Below, piece after piece: positions 1 to 11,992 of a stretch of DNA of 64,000 nucleotides. Every line of letters begins with the position of its first letter. The stretch's first letter is position 1. The stretch is from Cladocopium goreaui (taxonomy: Eukaryota > Sar > Dinophyceae > Suessiales > Symbiodiniaceae), in assembly GCA_947184155.2 (NCBI GenBank), contig CAMXCT020006638.1, forward strand, positions 303,001 through 367,000, given 5' to 3'. Both the position numbers and the translations under genes were made by a program. The notes below the pieces were generated by a model. That model was given only the letters and a program-made list of their open reading frames with translations. It was not told where the DNA came from and ran no database searches.

Positions 1-964
1 TATCTAGATGAATCTTAATAGGGTAGATCGATGATTTGTTTCTATAAACGAAACTCGTTGATAGATGATGTAGTTCTAGTTCTTAATATCAGATCAGCAC
101 AAAAAACACATGTAACATCTGATTTTTCGAACAGTCATCATTTCTAGTTATGCAGCTATGCATATAAAACAATCCTGCACCACCTTGGATTGAAACATGT
201 TGAAAGATGTTGAAAATCCTTAGAATTCATGGGATCAGACTTTCGGATAAACCATGGAACCATGACAGGCTGTGATGCTGCCCATCGTTGGACAAATCTT
301 CGTGGCAGTTCGGTGGCTTCACGATTTGGGCGTGGCGCATCGCGATTTGTCGCCCCTCGATTTGAAAAGCCATGGTTTGCAGCAGATTTCAGGGAAAAAA
401 TTCACCAGAAACTGCCAGAAACCATGATTTTTATTTTTTTGATGTTTTTACCATGAAATATATAGGGTTTTGCTGTAAATTGGTCCCTTAAAATCCCTTA
501 ACCCAATCCAATGATAGTTGTTCAAGCTGTTTTGTTCGGGTTTCAACTTGGACCTCGCTATCTCCAGAGATTGGATGGTTGATATCCAGCGTTGACATTC
601 TGCGTGTGATGAATTTCTGTCTAAGCTATGAGAAAACTGGTGTGGATTTGGAGGCTGTATTTTGGGACAACTTCGCTGGGTTTTTGGTGAGTTTTCGGGA
701 CGATGATGACTATTTTGACTATTTCCAACAGGAACAGAGGAGCCAAGCCGAAATGTCGGGGGAGATTTTCGGCAACTGCGGTGATACTGGTGACTATCCC
801 TGTTGTTGGGTTCCCTGCATGGGCAATGCTAATGTCTCGCCACATTTTCAAGGCTGGAGAATATCCTCTTGTCAGATCAAGGTGGCCGGGTGTCTCAGAT
901 GATCCGATCACTCATTTCAGCGGATTTTCTGGCAATTTGCATGTCGTTTTCTGTCTCAACCCAG
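1..964. other. Left flank, no gene assigned
   Basis: No exon could be assigned here. The kinase exon at 965 needs upstream exons (N-lobe and catalytic HRD loop), but no HRDxKxxN motif was found in any frame, so they probably lie left of the window. Several frames stay open for up to about 110 codons around 580-1040, on both strands, without family resemblance. Confidence 0.5.
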
Positions 965-3900
965 GTACTCAGCAGGTCAAATTGATTGACTTTGGTATGG
1001 CGACGGTGAATCGCATCTGCAAAAAGGAGGCCGAAAACTGATGAAAACTGACCGGAAAAACGGATGGGTTCTGTTCTGCTGCAGGTTCGCGGGAAGCAAT
1101 CGTACCAGGTGGGGTTGCCATAGCTTTACAGCCATGGCTTTACATGCGAATGTCTTGTCACTTGTTGAGCTTTGTAAGCGATTTATCATTTGAACAATAA
1201 ATAGCTCTTTATATACGATTAACGATTAATGGTTTATCATCGAAGGAAGTTTAGAAGTGAAACTTCCGACAATATGGACAGTTGAAAAGCAGAGGTGAGA
1301 AGAGTCAGAAGAGAAAAGATCAGAAGAAAGAAGAGGTAGATGCGCGAAAAGATAGGAAAGTCGCGATTCACTGTGTTTTTCCAATGATTTGAGGCTCCGG
1401 AGGGTCGAAAAGTAGGCTCGCTAAAGCGGCGGGTGCGGAGCCAGCTGGCCAGATGAGACATGAAAAAGTGCACGCCGTTGTGGCACGAAGCACATTTCCA
1501 AGTCAAAATGGACAAATCACTAGAGGAGCGGACCACTTTTGGAAGTTGAGATGTCGAAAAAGTGCACGCCGTTGTGGCGCGAAGCACATTTTGAAGTCAA
1601 AATGTGCAAAACACACCATGGTCGGACCACTTTTGGAAGTTGCGATGTCGAAAAAGTGACGCCGTTGTGGCGCGAAGCACATTTGGAAGTCAAAATGTAC
1701 AAAACACACCAATGTCGGACCACTTTTGGAAGTTCCGATGTCGAAAAAGTGCACACCGTTGTGGCGCGAAGCACATTTCGAAGTCAAAATGTACAAAACA
1801 CCACATGTTCGCGCCACTTTTGGAGGTTCGGATGTTGAAAAAGTGCACGCTGTTGTGGCGCGAAGCACATTTCGAAGTCAAAAGTGTAAAAAACTGAGGG
1901 TTTTGAGCCTTTTTTGACATTAAGATGTCGAAAAAGTAGATAGTGATTAACTTAACTAACTTGACTAACTTAACTAACTTCACTAACTTAACTACCCTAA
2001 CTTCGACGACAACAGCACAACTACAATCTACAATCTACAATCTACAACTACAACTACAACTACACAACAACTACAACTACAACTAGAACTACAACAACTA
2101 CAGCTACAACAACAACAACTACTACTACAACAACTACAACTACAACTACAACTACAACAACTACAACTACAACTACAGCAACAGCAACAACAACAACAAC
2201 TACAACAACAACTACTACTACAACTACACTAAACAACTACAACTACACTACACAACAACTACAACTACACAACAACTACAGCTACAACTACAACAACTAC
2301 AACTACAACAACTACAACTACAACTACACAACAACTACAACTACAAAACAACTACAGCTACAACTATATGACTGCAACTACACTACACCAATTACATTAC
2401 ACCACAATTACAACTCCACTACGCTACAACTACAACTACAGTTGCAGTACATCACACTACATCCAGCAGTTGTGGGTGAGGTGACCGCTGCAACCGTTGC
2501 AACCACTCCAGCAAACACAACTCCAACCACCTTTCGGTCAATCAGTGGATTCGCTCTGCCATCCGTGATTCACAACAACCAACGTCTCCTATAGGTTTCC
2601 TATTCTGAAACTTCCGCCACCGCCTTGTGCGGTACTACTGGTATAAACATTATAAACCAGACCTCTGCCAGGTTTTCTGACACAACTTTTTCACATTCGC
2701 CGAGGCTCCCGAAATGCACGGCTCTGAACCATATGATGCATTTCTAACAGATGAGCTCCTCGGCATCGTAGAGAATGCCCGTGCAAAAAGAACTGCCAGT
2801 TGTAAAATGGATATCGACTTGGGTAGTGTATAGATGATTCATATAGATTCTATGCAGATCATATACATATCATATGATGTTACTATTATTTTTAATTTAT
2901 ATATATATATACATATGTATACGTAGACTTTATATAGATGACATTTATACAGATGATAGAGATTACATAGTGACCAGATGTGATCAGCTGCCATTCCGTG
3001 CAGTTCTCAGGTTTGCCTTGGGCGTCTCGATTTTTGCAATGGCAGTGCAGGTTCCTCTGCTTTCAGCCATCAGCAGATTGCATTGTGGCCATTGCATGCC
3101 ATTGCATCAATAAGGCCTATTTTTTAGGCCTATGTAAGGGAATATCCCCGCAAAATATGGCCAGAAATATGCTACGTTTACGTACCTCCATCAATTGGAT
3201 CCTGAATTTTCTTCCTGCAGGATTATCCATGGACGTCGACCAAAAAGAGCAGTTGCCAACTCTTCGAATACATCTCCACCTTCGGCCTCATCAAATTTCT
3301 GAAGAAACGGAAGCTGCGCAAGGGCACGGAACATCTCGCGGAGGCCAGGGATGATCCCTTCCCGGAGTCCGACGGAATGGGCATCTTCCGATGTTTGAAA
3401 AAAAATCGCCACTGGCGAAAAATCCGAAAAAAAGATAGGGAAATGATGGGAAAACTGAAAAATGATGTGATTTTTTCAGAACCCAAATGCTAATCCAAGT
3501 GAGTCACCAGGTGATGAGCCCGGAGCTCATTCAACTCATTGATGCTATGGTGCAGGCGCTTAGGATGGGATTATGGATGATCTATCAGTATATTTGGAGG
3601 TGGTGTTATGGATTATATGAAATTATATGTATACATATGCATATTTTTTTTATAAATATATATATATATACATGCATATGATGATATACCATGTCTATAC
3701 ATATAACTGTGTTGAATATAACTTAGAACAGATCACATCAAGGAACCGTTGTCTCCCATTCTTGACTGATGCTACCCCCAAGCCATCCAATGGTTTATTT
3801 CATCGTTTTTCCGATGGACATTGCCCCATAATGGTGCTAATAGTTGTGCTGAATCCCCTCCTTTTTTTTTGACCGCCACCCAACAACCACGACAGTTGGA

Positions 3901-4561
3901 TGCCAACAATCGGCTTTCCTTGGGCGAAGCATGCTTCAATGGAGAGGCCGCGGCACCGGGGCGGCGACCCCAAAATCCATGGCTTCATCATCCAACCGTT
4001 CCAACCTCCACAGAATCACCAAATCCATGAGTTCTGAAGAGGGATCGTTGTTTCTTTCACTTAAAATCCAACAATCCAACATACAAATACGCAAAATTGG
4101 AAAGAATTTCTTCGCTCAGAAATTATATACCCATATAGTTTTTGCATTTTGTAGATTTACAATGTCCACACCATTCCCATTTAACAGATAGTGAAACTAT
4201 ACAGATATATATATTTTTGTATACGGTTGTGCCAACTCATTATAGGTAAATGATAACCACAAGGGAGGTAAACTGATCATTTTATCTATGGATCCAAGTT
4301 ACTCCCCTTGCAGCAACAGAGGCATAACATATCATACATTAGTCATATACTCATGATATATCAATCATGTACTTATCCATTAACTATAAAGTAGATGATA
4401 ATCATTCAAATTGAATATCATGTAGGTTATGTGTAGATTATGTGTAGGTTATATATTAACCATGGTTAATTAACCATTATTAATCAGACTCCGTTGCCGT
4501 TCGGCACGGCTTTCTTCGTCCCAAGGCACGCCGAAGCGTTTGGGATGAGCCTTGGATTCAG
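965..4561 (+). CDS. Protein kinase, C-lobe exons (5' partial)
   Basis: Ser/Thr-type protein kinase, catalytic C-lobe. Eight exons keep one frame: 965-1029 (VKLIDFGMAT, subdomain VII, metal-binding Asp), 1085-1108 (RGKQSYQ, activation segment), 2705-2754 (APEMH, subdomain VIII), 3011-3050 (FALGVSIFAMAVQ, subdomain IX), 3221-3343 (DYPWTST then a Lys-rich helix), 3511-3555 (SPELIQLIDAMVQ, subdomain X), 3896-3946 (NNRLSLGEACF, subdomain XI with its Arg) and 4526-4561 (RRSVWDEPWIQ). Donors are six GC and two GT; every acceptor is AG. The Lys/Glu of the N-lobe and the HRD loop are missing, presumably left of the window. The 3' end is uncertain: a possible exon at 4749 continues in phase and could end at a TAG near 4785. 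The intron 1109-2704 carries two large repeats. Substrate unknown. Confidence 0.8.
1457..1905 (+). repeat. 94-bp tandem repeat, about five copies
   Basis: A unit of 93-94 bp recurs with its CACGCCGTTG core near 1471, 1565, 1659, 1752 and 1845. Each unit also holds GAAGCACATTT and GGACCACTTTTGG. Copies differ by scattered substitutions. The array lies in an intron of the kinase gene. Because the unit has few stops, overlapping frames stay open on both strands; these are not treated as genes. Confidence 0.9.
2011..2460 (+). repeat. ACA/ACT-rich microsatellite
   Basis: About 450 bp of CAACTACAACTACAA-type sequence with almost no G on this strand. It follows a short CTAACTTAACTAACTT stretch at 1950-1995 and lies in the same kinase intron as the 94-bp repeat. 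Confidence 0.9.
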
Positions 4562-7500
4562 GCCTTTCAAGGCGCGATGGAAATCACTCACTGGAGATCA
4601 AAATGATTCAATATGACTGTGATATTATATAGATATATATATATATGTGATATAGTGTGTTTATCTTATATATGAGATATTTATTTGATTGTATATACAT
4701 CTTAAATGTGTATCTAGAATATCAAAGAGAATGTACTTCTACATGTAGGTCCGAGATGGGAACACCCCTTTTCGGCCAGGACCATAGATGCCAGCCTCGC
4801 AGGAGCAAGTGTCATCCGATGTTTTCAGTGGATGCTTTAAAGATCATGTCAGATCATGATGTTTGGATGATGATATTTGGATGGATGTTTGATGGATGTT
4901 GTATGTTGTTTGATGGATGTTTGATGGATCTTTGGATCTTTGGATGTTTGAAGCGATGAAACTCATAAATTCCATGTGTTCATCCTGAAAGATCCAACTC
5001 TTCGAAGGAGATCCCGAGGTAACCGACCAATGGCGAATGCTGCGTGGCAACTCGATTCCCGGCAGCTTCGTGTTCCGCTGTCTCGAGGAAATCGAGGAAC
5101 TTGCCTTGTCCTTCCCTTTTTAAACAGGCAACGTTCAACCGTTCAAGCCACATTCGTGATTTTCACGAATCCGATCAATCCGATCAATCTGATCAATCTG
5201 ATTCTCTCAACGTCCTTGGACAAGTTTCACTTGTGAGCCAAAAGCACAACGCCCATGACACGAGGGTCTCGAAACCGTGACGATGACAACGATGACACCA
5301 TGCTGTTCCGGTTCACAAGATCCCGTCCAGGCGATCAAGAAAAATCCACGGTTTTTTTCCAGAACCCGGAGAAACCCGGAGAAATCAGAAAATCCCCAGC
5401 CGTTTTTCAAAAGAAAAATCTTCGTTCTTTAAAAAAACAACAAAAAAACATGTGCAAATCATAGTTCTAAAACTAGTTATCTGAGATCTCCGAAAAAAGC
5501 TGTGTTTGGTTGTTCGAGAAAATCTCCATTGGGTTCTGGCATGGAGCGCTGAAACCAGCTGCCCATCGCGGCCAGAGGAATGGCCCAATGGCCCGCGGGA
5601 GAAATCCTGAATGCCCAATCTGCTCTCCTCGCATGAGGGCGTTTCAAGATCTGATAAAAATCCCCCTTAAAGTGGACATAATTTGATCATCTCCAATGAA
5701 AATCATTGAAAATCACTTGAGCTATTTTGAGACAAGAAAGTTTGCTCATGCATTTCATCACCATTCAACTTGGTGAAACAGCACCCAGAGCGACAGAGCA
5801 ATGCAGAGCAGCACTTGGCAAAGTCCATGTCTGAAAGATTCGGTTTACACAGTCACAAAGTGGGCTTCTCGGTAAAATGGGACTGGAATTGCCCAAAATC
5901 GAGATTTAAGTATATAACTATGACATACTACGAGTACAACAATGTATGGACACTTGAAAATGCGTGTGTTTTGAATTCATATCAATGGATAATCATGATA
6001 ATCTAGTTGGGAATGCCCCATTTTCAGAGAACCCCAGGTATTCAAAACCAAGTGTCAAATGTAAAATCAAAATCCAATGCTTTCGCCCGTGAACCGTGAT
6101 CTTTTTTGTTTCTTGCCACCTGCAAGACGTGTTTGACAATGTCCGAGAGCTGACCTTCCATTGAAATCAACGACACGATACGGACACGGACACGCACAGC
6201 GTTTCGCTTCAGGTCAGCTTTGTGACTTTGCAGCACGGTTCAGCCTAATAAGACCAAAAAGTGGAGAAAAATGAGAAAAGCTCAGCGGGTTGTGATCCGC
6301 TTCTTGATGTCATTTGGCACATGTGATTTGGCATCCTGTAACTTCTGCCTGCAGCAAAAGCATCACCAATCACAAACCAAAATCATATATCCAACAATAA
6401 TAATGGGTTATTTGGGTTCTTATATGATTTTGGATATGAAAACCAAATATCCACAATTATTATGGATTATTATCATATATCCAAAAGCATGATCCATCGA
6501 TCACCATAATAATCCAACAATATCTAAGCGACATCAACGAGGCATCACGAACGGAATTACAACCATCAATGGCTCCTTGCTATCCATCAATAGAGCTAGA
6601 AAAATTAAGAACCACCCATCATCGATCATCGCTATCCCTATCGTAACCTCCAAGTAGGATTTACCATGGATTTACCTGTGGATTTAGTTGTTCTGTCTGG
6701 GAGTTACTTGAGAATTCATTGTTATTCTTTCGATTCTTTCGATTCTTTCGACATGGCCGCCATGGCCACATGCCGAAGGCAGGGTTCAGAAAGTCCCTGG
6801 TTCCGTTGTTCGGTGGAAAGTGAAGCAGCTTTTTAGTCCCGGCCAGGTTGGTCCTCTCAGCAGTCATCTCAGTGATCGGGAAAACTTGATGGAAATCTGA
6901 TGACGATCTGAATCGAAATGTGTCAAGATCTGATGGTTTCTGATATCATGGCCATATCACCAGATATCAACAGATGGCCATCAAACAGATTTTGACACAT
7001 GTTTTGTTAGTTGTATTCCTGGATGTCAGGCGCGGATGGGTGAAACTCTCACGCGAGTCCGGCTCGCGCAGGCCGATGTATTTTTCTTTGAGTTTTACGT
7101 GTAAATGTAAGATGATAGATTATGATAGTCCTATATTTTCTTCTACAGATTGTGTAATTAGATGTAATGATACTATTTGGATCTATTTGGGATACTTTGA
7201 TATTACAGGCATAGATAGGTATAGCATGTATAGTATATAATTTCATTTGTCAAACACCTCCTGAGGCTAGGTGCAACAGCCAGACCGGCCTGAGCCACCT
7301 AGAGCCCAAAGAGCGGGTTTGGCATCTGCCGGACTGGGCCAAACAGGTCCCCGAAACGGGCCAAAGACGTGGAGATGGAAACAGGTTCTGTAGGAAAAAT
7401 CTGGGATGTTATGGGATTATATACATGTAACAATCATATATAATTAACAGTTCATGATGGATCAAAATCTCTTGATGTTCAACTGTCCATTCATGTCCAT

Positions 7501-8840
7501 TCGTCCATTCAACTTCCATCCTATCATCATCTATCATCATATATATCATCTTAGTGTATCTCAATCATCCCAATCATTCCATTCATCAGATCAGATGACC
7601 ATGATCCCATCCCGTCAGGAGACGAAGCCTCCCTTGCAGCTGCGGCTCTTGGGTTTCACCATGCTGCTGCCCTTGGGTGCTGGATCTTTGGTGACTCGGC
7701 GATATGCCAATGCCATGTAAAAACCAACGAAAATAGCGATGGGAATCGGGTTGAAGTTACCCTCTGGTAAACTAACATAACTATGGGAAATCACCATTCT
7801 TAATGGGAAAATCCACTCTAAATGGCCATTTTCAATAGCTATGTTAAATTACCAGAGGGTAGATTATCATTGGGGAATTAGAATGATGTTGCGAATCGAT
7901 GATTGAACTTATAGATGTAACATGATGTAACTGAGTACTTCAATGGATTTTCGACTCCTCGATTTTTGGTATGGTTATTTATACATCTTTCTAACACATC
8001 CGAAAAAATCAGGCCGTGCACTTACTGGCGGAAGAGGATCAGGACGACAACCATCACCGTTGATGATTGATCCAAATGGGATTTGTCAGGCCGGTGCGGA
8101 TCAATCGGAAAAATGTGTACAACAATTTAAGGATCATATCATATAGGTTTGAGAGGCCATGGTGAAAAATATAGATACCCCCGATATGATATCCCCAGTG
8201 ATTCAAGATTGGATGCTGATGTGGCTTTAAAAAAAACGTCATCATCTGGGATGTACATGAAAGAACGACAGCACCACAAAGGTCTGCTGAAAAAAATTGC
8301 AGGGACCATTTCTGGCTTCGCACCCGAAATCAGGAGACAGAGAATGAGGACGGAACACGGGCAGAAAGCTGTCAGTTTTCGGGGGCACCCCAAACTCTCA
8401 TTTAAATATGGAAGAAATGAATGAATCATCTGATTTTGGGGCACATGCTCAGACAAACCCAGTTTCTGATGGTTTCTTTTGAGACTTGGATGATTTCAAG
8501 CATTTTGGTTGTCCCTCCCTTGGTCAGCGGCCAATCATCAACTCAAATGAAACAAAAAGAGTCCGAATCAGCAACAGAAAACACAAAGATACAGCAAGCC
8601 AGTCCAGCCATGTCCAGCCCCAAACAGACATTTTTTTTAACCCTTGATAAACCACAGTAATTATTGGAACGGCCTCTCCAAACGAGGTCGGCAATGGGAA
8701 GTAGTCACGACATGGGCCAGGGAAGATGGTGAGAAGATCAAAGAAGTTTGACTGATACAGGAGAAAAATGATATATAAAATGATATATAAACCTGACATA
8801 AACATAATCATTATATAAATTATATAGCAGTGACAAAAAG
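4562..8840. other. Unassigned region with a few exon-like segments
   Basis: No gene is recognised. AG-preceded open segments that might be exons of unidentified genes are 4749-4829, 4994-5110 (reads EGDPEVTDQW in one frame), 7288-7375 (reads EPKERVWHLPDWAKQ) and an ATG-led segment at 7599-7720 with a hydrophobic stretch after a basic start (LRLLGFTMLLPLGAG). The rest is AT-rich intron-like DNA with TATA and GGATAT runs. Confidence 0.35.
7758..7861. mobile_element. MITE-like TIR element, copy 1
   Basis: A 104-bp inverted-repeat element: left end TACCCTCTGGTAA, right end TTACCAGAGGGTA, interior with CATAACTATGG and its partner ATAGCTATGTTA. No coding capacity. The TA at each end may be a mariner-type TA target duplication (inference). 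Closely related copies lie at 9030, 11279 and 26662, and a decayed one near 20978. Confidence 0.8.
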
Positions 8841-10586
8841 GTCGAAGATATTGAAGGCTTCCCTCCACTCCAGGACTATTCGCGGATGGCGCTCAACTGG
8901 TCCCTGCACTATGCGCCTCGGATATTCCTCGGATGGTCAGTTCAGATCATGTGAGTCATTCAAAATGGTTTATCACCAGGAAAAATACATGGTTTTTTCA
9001 TCTGGTTTTATCACCATTTATCACCAGTTTACCATCTGGTTATGACTAACATAACCATGGAAAATCACCATGCTATTAATAGGTAAACCATCTATTTCTA
9101 TGGGCCATCTATACCATAGCTATGTTAGATTACCAGAGGGCACATGGTTTATCATCAGTTTCCCCTTCTTCAAATTGCCATTTGGAGAAAAACAGACACA
9201 CCAAATATCACATTTATCACCAAAGATGAATTGATGGTACCATGTTTATGGTGATTTTTCTGTGATATTTGGTATGTTTATCACCTATTTTATCCTATGA
9301 ATATCACCTATTTATTGGCCATGGATGGTTTATCCATAGGATATGATGCTACCGATGCTACCAAGGCAGGAGCACTACTCTCCTGTGCCGGTGCTTTGCA
9401 TTGGGGGATGCAACTGGCGGAGCTGGGCGTCCCGAAACGTAGTGACTACATGGGTCGGGTGCCCCAGATATCCCCAGATATCACCAGATATCACCAGATA
9501 TCACCAGAGCAGTTGATGATGATCTTTTTGATATCACCAGATATCACCAGATATTTGGGACCTGATCTTTTTGGGCCAAAATGCGAGACTGTCGGCAGGT
9601 CTGTATTATTTGTGCCGCTTCAGTGGCCCTGCGGTGTATTCCTCAGAAAATCTTGTGGAAAAATATCCTGAAATATCGTGGAATTACATAACGATGGTTG
9701 GATTGGGATTATCCTGTAATATTGTCCTTGTAATTGAGATAATCCTGGATAATATGATCAATATTGATCAATGATAATGATAATGAAAAGTAATTATCAA
9801 TGATAATTAGCTGCAATAGTATCATTGGATGGTTGGATTGGGTATCCAATTACCTGAAAAGTTACAACGATCAGGTCTTCGTCTTCTTCGGCTGGTTGGG
9901 CTCGGTGCTGACGACGGCCTTGCCAGTGGAGGAGCTGCCCAACATGTTGCGTTGACACGACTTTACCCTGGGAAAACGCTTGGGAAATGCTTGGGATATG
10001 GCCAGAAGGCTGGTGAAGTTCCAGCTTTCCAGGCATCGATGTGGCTCTTCACCGGCTTCTTTGGCCTGTTGAGTCATGAGCTCAGACATCGCTTCAACGA
10101 CATCACGACTGCTGTCGCTGTCACCATGGGCGCCCAAGGTACTGATTTCCTGGCGGGGGCCTTTCGAGTCACGCCCCAAGAACCGGGGGGTGCTGGTGGG
10201 CTGGATATTCTCCCAGGTGAGTTGCCCATAGAACACCTGAATTGCATCAACATATTACTATTTAATGTATCTGTCTATATAACATGTTGCACATGTAGAT
10301 ATGAATCGATAATCCCCGTGTAGGCTATCTCTGATATATTAGATAATATTAGATAATATTAGATAATATTAGATAATATTAGATATGTCTTTATTCATGT
10401 CATGTCTATTGGTTGGTCTATTTCTATCAGATCCTCATCGATGTGGATCGTTGGACCCAGGTGGTCCCGGCCTATTGGTTCCGATGGCGCGCGGCCTTCA
10501 ACGTGAGCGCCATGAGCTGCATCTTGGTGTTGCTGCTGAGCGAGCGCAACCTCTACCTGGGGCAAAAGCCCAAGATCCGCATGTAG
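8841..10586 (+). CDS. DUF3429/TMEM69-like membrane protein (partial model)
   Basis: Small polytopic membrane protein, tentative. Candidate exons: 8841-8930 (FPPLQDYSRMALNW), 9366-9458 (AGALLSCAGALHWGMQLAEL, like the hydrophobic GALHWG core of DUF3429), 9599-9646, 9875 onward (VFVFFGWLGSVLTT), 10033 onward (WLFTGFFGLLS), 10139-10216 (VLISWRGPF...GWIFSQ) and 10431-10586, which ends GQKPKIRM and a TAG stop. The last exon holds the Q..D...P.YW..R pattern and a final transmembrane segment seen at the C-terminus of the family. The 9458 and 10216 donors are GT and phases match from 10139 to the stop. Inner exon ends between 9646 and 10139 and the start codon are not settled. Function of the family is unknown. 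Confidence 0.45.
9030..9141. mobile_element. MITE-like TIR element, copy 2 (diverged)
   Basis: Begins TACCATCTGGTTATGAC and ends TAGATTACCAGAGGG. The interior has CATAACCATGGAAAATCACCAT and ATAGCTATGTTA in the family order. One end has drifted (CCATCTGG for CCCTCTGG). Confidence 0.65.
10339..10385 (+). repeat. 10-bp tandem repeat (AGATAATATT)n
   Basis: About four and a half copies of AGATAATATT in the intron before the last exon of the DUF3429-like gene. Confidence 0.9.
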
Positions 10587-11278
10587 AAAAAAAATGGGAA
10601 AAAGTGCCTTGAAATTACTGGTTAATGACTATCAATGGTTGATGGCCACATCCTAGAGGCAATGGATGTCAATAATCAATTATTAATAGTCTTTAATAGT
10701 TACCAGTCAATAATTACCTTCAAATTGGCAAAACTAGCTGCTGAAAATGATGGATGTTGATTCCCCCTCATGAGTTGAAAATCCATCGAAGAAGTGAAAT
10801 ATATACTATGGTATATATATATATTATACTGTATATACTTCCTGGCAAAGATTCAATCTGACAGAGAGATAAATCCAGTCGTTCCGATGGATGATAAAAC
10901 ATTGCCATTTTTGCTGCAGCATTTTCCACTCGGAATAACTCCAAAAACCTCCGACGGTCAACTGATGCAGCACCACAGATCAGAACTATCCTTTGATTTT
11001 AAGAAGTGTTTATTGTATCTTATTTTCCAGCCGATGTCACACATGGGCAAGGGCCAAATGTTTGATCAGACATGACCAAAACAGAAAAGCAGCCAAGCCG
11101 TTCTGAATTTCTTTCAACGATGCTTCATGATTTTGAGAAAATGTCGAATCCCGTTGTACAATCGGCAGGTGGGCATGGCCTTAAAGGTTTTCCCAGAAAA
11201 CGTGTTTCAGTTTCGCCCCCTGAAGGTGCATCAAACCTTCAGAGCTGAACTGCGACAGTGCGTTCACACCTTAATTGC

Positions 11279-11383
11279 TACCCTCTGGTAAACTAACATA
11301 GCTATGGAAAATCACCATTTTTAATGGGTAAATCCACTATAAATGTGGTATTTTCAATAGCTATGTTAAATTACCAGAGGGTA
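11279..11383. mobile_element. MITE-like TIR element, copy 3
   Basis: Ends TACCCTCTGGTAA and TTACCAGAGGGTA; interior CATAGCTATGG...AATAGCTATGTTA. Nearly the same length (105 bp) and sequence as the copies at 7758 and 26662, so the family was probably active fairly recently (inference). Confidence 0.8.
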
Positions 11384-11452
11384 TATGTTTTTTCAGCACG
11401 GTTTTTACCATGTTCTCTTGGTTTCTACACGGAAATCCCTGCAGCACCAAGA

Positions 11453-11512
11453 TGTTCCATTTGGCTCTGGCTTTTTCGGCCTTCAGCAGACCCACGACCT
11501 GCCAGGAGGGGC
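11453..11512 (+). other. Candidate signal-peptide-like first exon
   Basis: An ATG seven bases after a CAG acceptor-like site opens MFHLALAFSAFSRPTTC, a short hydrophobic stretch. It could be the 5' exon of the SelO gene, whose first secure exon is near 11993, or of another transcript. No phase-checked junction links the two. Confidence 0.25.
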
Positions 11513-11992
11513 ATGTGGATCTCATCATGATGGGATGGGCTCAACTCATGGGAAGGATGGGAAAGATGAAATGGAAATGGACTGTGAATGGAATGTGAAT
11601 GGAATGTGGGATGGTTCCCCTCCTCTCACAATCTGGAATGTCTGAGTTTCAGGAATCCGATATGGCAGAGTTCCAAGAGTTTTCGTCTGAAACCCAGCCA
11701 ATTGGATCTTGTTATCTGTCGCTGATGATTTTGATGCTGCGCTTGACACTATGACGATTGTTCGCAGGGCTTCTGCTGATCATTCTTGGCTCCTTGGCTG
11801 AACGTAGCAAAGTGTGAACCCCTTCGCATATTACCCTGGTTGGCGGTATCAAACACAGCAAACATATGCCAAAGATTTGGACTCAACTTGGTAACCATAT
11901 TTTTCCAGTTCCATTTTGGCAGAAAGATGTTGCAGACTTTGGAGTTTCACCTTTGGGGTCCTGGAACCGGCACTGGCCCTGGTTGTTGCGAG

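Noticed and set aside
1237..1983. Open frames on both strands through the 94-bp array
   Set aside because: They are translations of the same tandem unit in different frames and directions, with no domain and no exon signals.
3221..4830. ABC transporter membrane-domain resemblance
   Set aside because: An initial reading of 3221-3343 and 4749-4829 as ABC transporter segments was dropped when the exons proved to be kinase subdomains IX-XI in phase; 4749-4829 alone is too weak.
9871..10236. 121-codon frame on the - strand
   Set aside because: It overlaps + strand exons with membrane-protein character and correct splice phases, so it is a shadow frame.
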